Origin: Gymnodinialimonas sp. 202GB13-11
GTDB taxonomy: Bacteria > Pseudomonadota > Alphaproteobacteria > Rhodobacterales > Rhodobacteraceae
NCBI RefSeq assembly: GCF_040932485.1
Contig: NZ_JBFRBH010000001.1
Location: 1,736,001 to 1,800,000 of the forward strand
Direction: 5' to 3'
Length of the DNA: 64,000 bases
Below the pieces are notes generated by a model. It saw only the letters and a program-made list of their open reading frames with translations, searched no databases and was not told where the DNA came from. The number at the start of each line of letters is the position of its first letter. Position 1 is the first letter of the stretch. The translations under genes and the position numbers were made by a program. Of this stretch, positions 60,790-64,000 are shown piece by piece.

Positions 60790-62925
60790 TTATCGCGAAG
60801 GCGACCAAAGGCGATTGCCCTGCCGGGCCCGGGCGGTGTCGATCTCAAGCCCCTCTTCGGTTGGGATCAGCGCAATGGCACCTGTGCGGGACAGAACCAT
60901 GGGGCTCAGAAGCAAACACTCCGAAGCCGCTTGCGCATTGGCGGCACCTGAAGGCAGGCCTGGCGCATTCAGGCGGGCCAGCGTTTGCGCCTCTGCCTCC
61001 ACAAGACGCGCGGGCGGGTCTTCCGGCCATTCATTGACGACCACCACGGTGTGGCGTGCGCAGGCCTCCGTCGCCTCGCGCGCTGCCCTTCGTCCGGCCC
61101 CGTGCCAAAGGCTGAGCGTACCAAGCGTGGCCACCTGCCCTGCCCCGTCCTCAGTCCATCCACCGCGCGATGCGGCGCTTTCCTGATCCACGGCGTCGCC
61201 GTCATTTTCCAACCAAATCCCCGCAACAAAACCATCGCCGCGCGCCCGGCTCAGCGCGCGCGGGCCGTCCACCATCTGCCCCACCAGGCCGCCGCTTTCG
61301 GAAATCAGGACAGCGGGCCGCTCGGATGCGGTCCAGATCACAAAGCCCGCCAGCATCGGGAGGGTCATGGCCCACCGTCCCGGCCCCTTCCACAAACACA
61401 GGCCAATCCCGCCAATGGCAATCAAGGCAAGAACGGGCCCAGGCGGGCTTGGCACCATTTCCACGGCACCGGGCAAATCCGCCACCCGGGCGGCAACGCC
61501 GAGGATCCACTGCAGCGCCCTGTCCATGACGCCAAAGGCAATCCAGGAGGCTCCGAATGGCGCCAGTAGCAACGCCAGCACTGCAAACGGGATCACCACA
61601 GACCCCATCACCGGCACGGTCAAAAGGTTGGCGATCAACCCGTAGACGGCCAGCCGGTTGAAATGCGCCGCCGCAAACGGAGCCGTCGCCGCACCTGCGA
61701 CTGCAGAAGACACAACCAAGGCCCAAAGGCCCTTGGCCCATCCCGGCCAGTTGCGCAGGAAAGCGGCCCCTTGCAGGCCGTTGAAGACCGCGACCAGCGC
61801 CGTGGTGGCCGCGAATGACATCTGGAAACCCGGCGACATCAGCGTTTCGGGCCGTCCGATCAGTACAATGATTGCAGCGATCGCAACCGACCGCAGAGTA
61901 ATGGCACGCCGGTCCAACAGAACGGCCGTGAACATGACCGCAACCTGAATGAACGCACGTTCGGTGGCGACATTGCCGCCCGACAGCGCAAGGTAAAACG
62001 CCCCTGAGGCGAGCGCCCCAACCGCCGCCCATTTCCGGATCGGGTAGCGCAAGGCAAGCGCGGGGATGAGAGCAAGGCCCAAACGCATTGCGGCGTAGAC
62101 GAAGCCCGTCAGCAGCCCCATATGCAGGCCCGAGATGGCCAGCAGATGCGCGATATTACTGTCGCGCATATCCTGTATCGGCCCCTGCTCAAGCCCTGAC
62201 CGGTCCCCCGTTAGCACCGCCGCCGCAAACGCGCCCGGTTGGCCCGGGATGGCCGCTTGCACTGCCGCCGACATGCGCATTCGCAAGCTGAACAGCGGCT
62301 GGTCGCCTACCTCAGGCGGCGCCAGCAGCAAGGCGGGCACGCGGGTATAGCCGACCCCGCCGATCGACTGGAACCAGGCATGGCGCTGGAAATCGAAGCC
62401 CTCAGGCTCCGCCGCGCCACCGGGCGGGCTCAGATGGCCTGTCATGATCACAACTGCACCCGGCACGGGGTCCAGATAGCCCTGCTCGCCATGCAGGGAG
62501 ACGCGGACACGCCGCGGCACGGCCCGGACATCATCCAACCGCACCCGGTCGAGCGTCAGCCGGATCGCATCGCTGGCCGAACGGTCGATGCCCACAATCC
62601 GCCCTTCAATCGGGCCGTAGTAGCGGAATTCCATCACCGGCCCCGCAACCTGATGTGCGCGCCAGCCCGCGACGCAAAGCCCAAGCGCCACAAGCGCCAG
62701 CGCAATGCCCAAGGGGCCAAAGACCTCGCGCCGCCAGAACACCAAGACCAATCCACACAGCCCGATCACGGCGGCAAGCGCATATCCGGGCGCGCCGGGC
62801 TCTACGGGCAAAGCAAAGTAAATCCCGACGCCAAGGCCAAGACACACGGCCGCCCACGGCATCAGCGCCCCGCGCTGGCCTTGCTGGACCGCGTTTACCG
62901 CACCAAAGATCGTGCTGGCCTTCAC
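60790..62925 (-). CDS. comEC: ComEC/Rec2-type DNA uptake channel
   Basis: 711 residues, polytopic. An N-terminal DUF4131-like OB region (MEFRYYGPIEGRIVGIDRSA, then PGAVVIMTGHLSPPGG) is followed by the competence domain with signature LLAISGLHMGLLTGFVYAAM and many TM helices. The C-terminal soluble part is short and lacks the H-x-H-x-D-H zinc motif of metallo-beta-lactamase-type ComEC. It would pass single-stranded DNA across the inner membrane. Divergent from gltX. Confidence 0.9.
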   Translation of the reverse strand: MKASTIFGAVNAVQQGQRGALMPWAAVCLGLGVGIYFALPVEPGAPGYALAAVIGLCGLVLVFWRREVFGPLGIALALVALGLCVAGWRAHQVAGPVMEFRYYGPIEGRIVGIDRSASDAIRLTLDRVRLDDVRAVPRRVRVSLHGEQGYLDPVPGAVVIMTGHLSPPGGAAEPEGFDFQRHAWFQSIGGVGYTRVPALLLAPPEVGDQPLFSLRMRMSAAVQAAIPGQPGAFAAAVLTGDRSGLEQGPIQDMRDSNIAHLLAISGLHMGLLTGFVYAAMRLGLALIPALALRYPIRKWAAVGALASGAFYLALSGGNVATERAFIQVAVMFTAVLLDRRAITLRSVAIAAIIVLIGRPETLMSPGFQMSFAATTALVAVFNGLQGAAFLRNWPGWAKGLWALVVSSAVAGAATAPFAAAHFNRLAVYGLIANLLTVPVMGSVVIPFAVLALLLAPFGASWIAFGVMDRALQWILGVAARVADLPGAVEMVPSPPGPVLALIAIGGIGLCLWKGPGRWAMTLPMLAGFVIWTASERPAVLISESGGLVGQMVDGPRALSRARGDGFVAGIWLENDGDAVDQESAASRGGWTEDGAGQVATLGTLSLWHGAGRRAAREATEACARHTVVVVNEWPEDPPARLVEAEAQTLARLNAPGLPSGAANAQAASECLLLSPMVLSRTGAIALIPTEEGLEIDTARARQGNRLWSPSR

Positions 62926-63033
62926 CCTTGTCGCCCCTCCGCAACAGGTTTAGTGACCCGCCAAAGCTGCCACGACGTGGTTTAGGAAAGGTTAACGCGG
63001 GACTGCGCCAGTAACCCGCCGGAAAGGGCTCCC

Positions 63034-64000
63034 ATGTCCAACGACACGCAAATCGTCACCCGCATCGCCCCCTCGCCCACGGGGATGATGCATATCGGCA
63101 CTGCACGCACCGGCCTGTTCAACTGGCTTTTCGCGCGCCGGCATGGCGGCAAGTTCGTGCTCCGGATCGAAGACACCGACCGGGAACGCTCTACGCCCGA
63201 GGCGACGCAAGCCATCCTCGACGGAATGGCCTGGCTTGGCCTCGACTATGACGGCGAGCCAATCAGCCAATCCGCCCGCTCCGACCGCCACCGTGAGGTC
63301 GCGGAAACCATGCTGGCAAACGGCACCGCCTACAAATGCTTCTCCACGCAAGAGGAAATTGCAGCCTTCCGCGACGCCGCGCGCGAAAAGGGCGAAAGCA
63401 CCCTCTTCCTCAGCCCGTGGCGCGACGTGCCCGAGGCCGATCACCCCGATGCGCCCTATGTCATCCGCCTCAAGGCGCCGCGCAACGAACACGCGCTTGT
63501 CCTGACCGATGCGGTCCAGGGCGAGGTCATCTGGGGCGAACCCCTCGACGATATGATCCTCCTGCGCTCGGACGGCACGCCCACCTACATGCACGCTGTG
63601 GTGGTGGATGATCACGACATGGGCATCACTCACGTCATTCGCGGTGACGACCATCTGGCCAACGCGTTCCGGCAGGCGCAGCTCTATCGGGCTTTGGGCT
63701 GGTCGCAGCCGGTCTGGGCGCATATCCCGCTGATCCACGGCGAAGACGGCAAGAAGCTGTCCAAACGCCACGGTGCGACGGGCGTAATGGAATTCGCCGA
63801 AATGGGCATTCCGGCGGCGGCGATGCGCAATTACCTGGCGCGCCTGGGCTGGTCCCATGGCGATGATGAATTGTTCACAGACGAACAGGCGCGGGACTGG
63901 TTCGACCTCGGCGGTATCGGCAAATCCCCTGCTCGGCTCGACATGAAAAAACTCGCCAATGTCACAGGCTGGCACATCGCGCGCACCGACGACGATGAAT
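63034..64000 (+). CDS. gltX: Glutamate--tRNA ligase (partial, 3' end off window)
   Basis: The first 322 residues are visible. Class I synthetase motifs: the HIGH region [36 protein letters not shown], the acceptor-binding [18 protein letters not shown], and the KMSKS counterpart [12 protein letters not shown]. It charges tRNA(Glu) and, since GatB is present, probably also tRNA(Gln). Some alphaproteobacteria carry two GltX paralogues; which one this is cannot be told here. Confidence 0.96.
   Translation, partial: MSNDTQIVTRIAPSPTGMMHIGTARTGLFNWLFARRHGGKFVLRIEDTDRERSTPEATQAILDGMAWLGLDYDGEPISQSARSDRHREVAETMLANGTAYKCFSTQEEIAAFRDAAREKGESTLFLSPWRDVPEADHPDAPYVIRLKAPRNEHALVLTDAVQGEVIWGEPLDDMILLRSDGTPTYMHAVVVDDHDMGITHVIRGDDHLANAFRQAQLYRALGWSQPVWAHIPLIHGEDGKKLSKRHGATGVMEFAEMGIPAAAMRNYLARLGWSHGDDELFTDEQARDWFDLGGIGKSPARLDMKKLANVTGWHIARTDDDE

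Overview
The window is a GC-rich chromosomal segment from an alphaproteobacterium, almost certainly a member of the Rhodobacteraceae (Roseobacter group). Evidence for this is a 2-oxo-acid type TRAP transporter, a LexA operator of GAAC-N7-GAAC direct repeats, a SAM-II riboswitch in front of metZ, ssb with a long Gly-rich tail, FolE2, a bolA/J-domain gene pair, and DUF2927 and mini DnaB-like proteins typical of that group. No rRNA, tRNA, insertion sequence, prophage or CRISPR array was recognised. Genes are densely packed and many neighbours overlap by 1-8 bases (ATGA, GTGA, TGATG), so most of the window reads as short translationally coupled operons.

Layout. 1-3.5 kb (minus): dctM (cut by the window edge), dctQ and dctP of a TakP-like TRAP transporter. 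4.0-9.2 kb: ilv region with a promoter, a 16-residue branched-chain leader peptide, a complete attenuator, ilvB, a glycosyltransferase-like gene, secreted proteins and ilvN. 9.2-13.1 kb: EF-hand protein, ECF sigma factor, Rieske oxygenase, lytic transglycosylase. 13.3-28 kb: ssb, aminotransferase, ppiD-trpE, a divergent-polysaccharide-deacetylase gene on the other strand, trpG-trpD-(membrane protein)-trpC-moaC-moeA, lexA with its SOS operator, and two SLT-like paralogues. 28-44 kb: membrane acetyltransferase, pepN, photolyase-like gene, TerB-like protein, gatB, a small ATPase/GNAT islet, a zincin protease, DUF4177, bolA, J-domain protein, DUF1963, HI0933-type flavoprotein and trkH. 43.9-44.9 kb: a cluster of tiny related proteins, two of them Tat lipoproteins. 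45-48.8 kb (minus): folE2, then metZ-GNAT-amidotransferase behind a SAM-II riboswitch. 49-55.3 kb (plus): a membrane-stress-like operon. 55.4-64 kb: PAS-GGDEF-EAL protein, cytochrome b561, glcB, DUF2256, comEC and the start of gltX.

Best candidates for something new. (1) The 49.0-55.3 kb operon: a 29-residue membrane peptide, XpaC, TelA, a DUF2927 lipoprotein, three tandem paralogues of unknown function (one apparently without its signal peptide) and an SPFH-GYF_2 protein. (2) The cluster of small proteins built on repeated T-D-x-D-type motifs at 43.9-44.9 kb. (3) The insertion of a glycosyltransferase and paralogous secreted proteins between ilvB and ilvN. (4) A dispersed 32-34 bp intergenic repeat, one copy of which encodes the signal peptide of a gene. 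Regulatory elements readable at base level include the ilv attenuator with mutually exclusive stems, the triple GAAC operator of lexA, and the metZ promoter whose predicted start falls on the first bases of the SAM-II aptamer.
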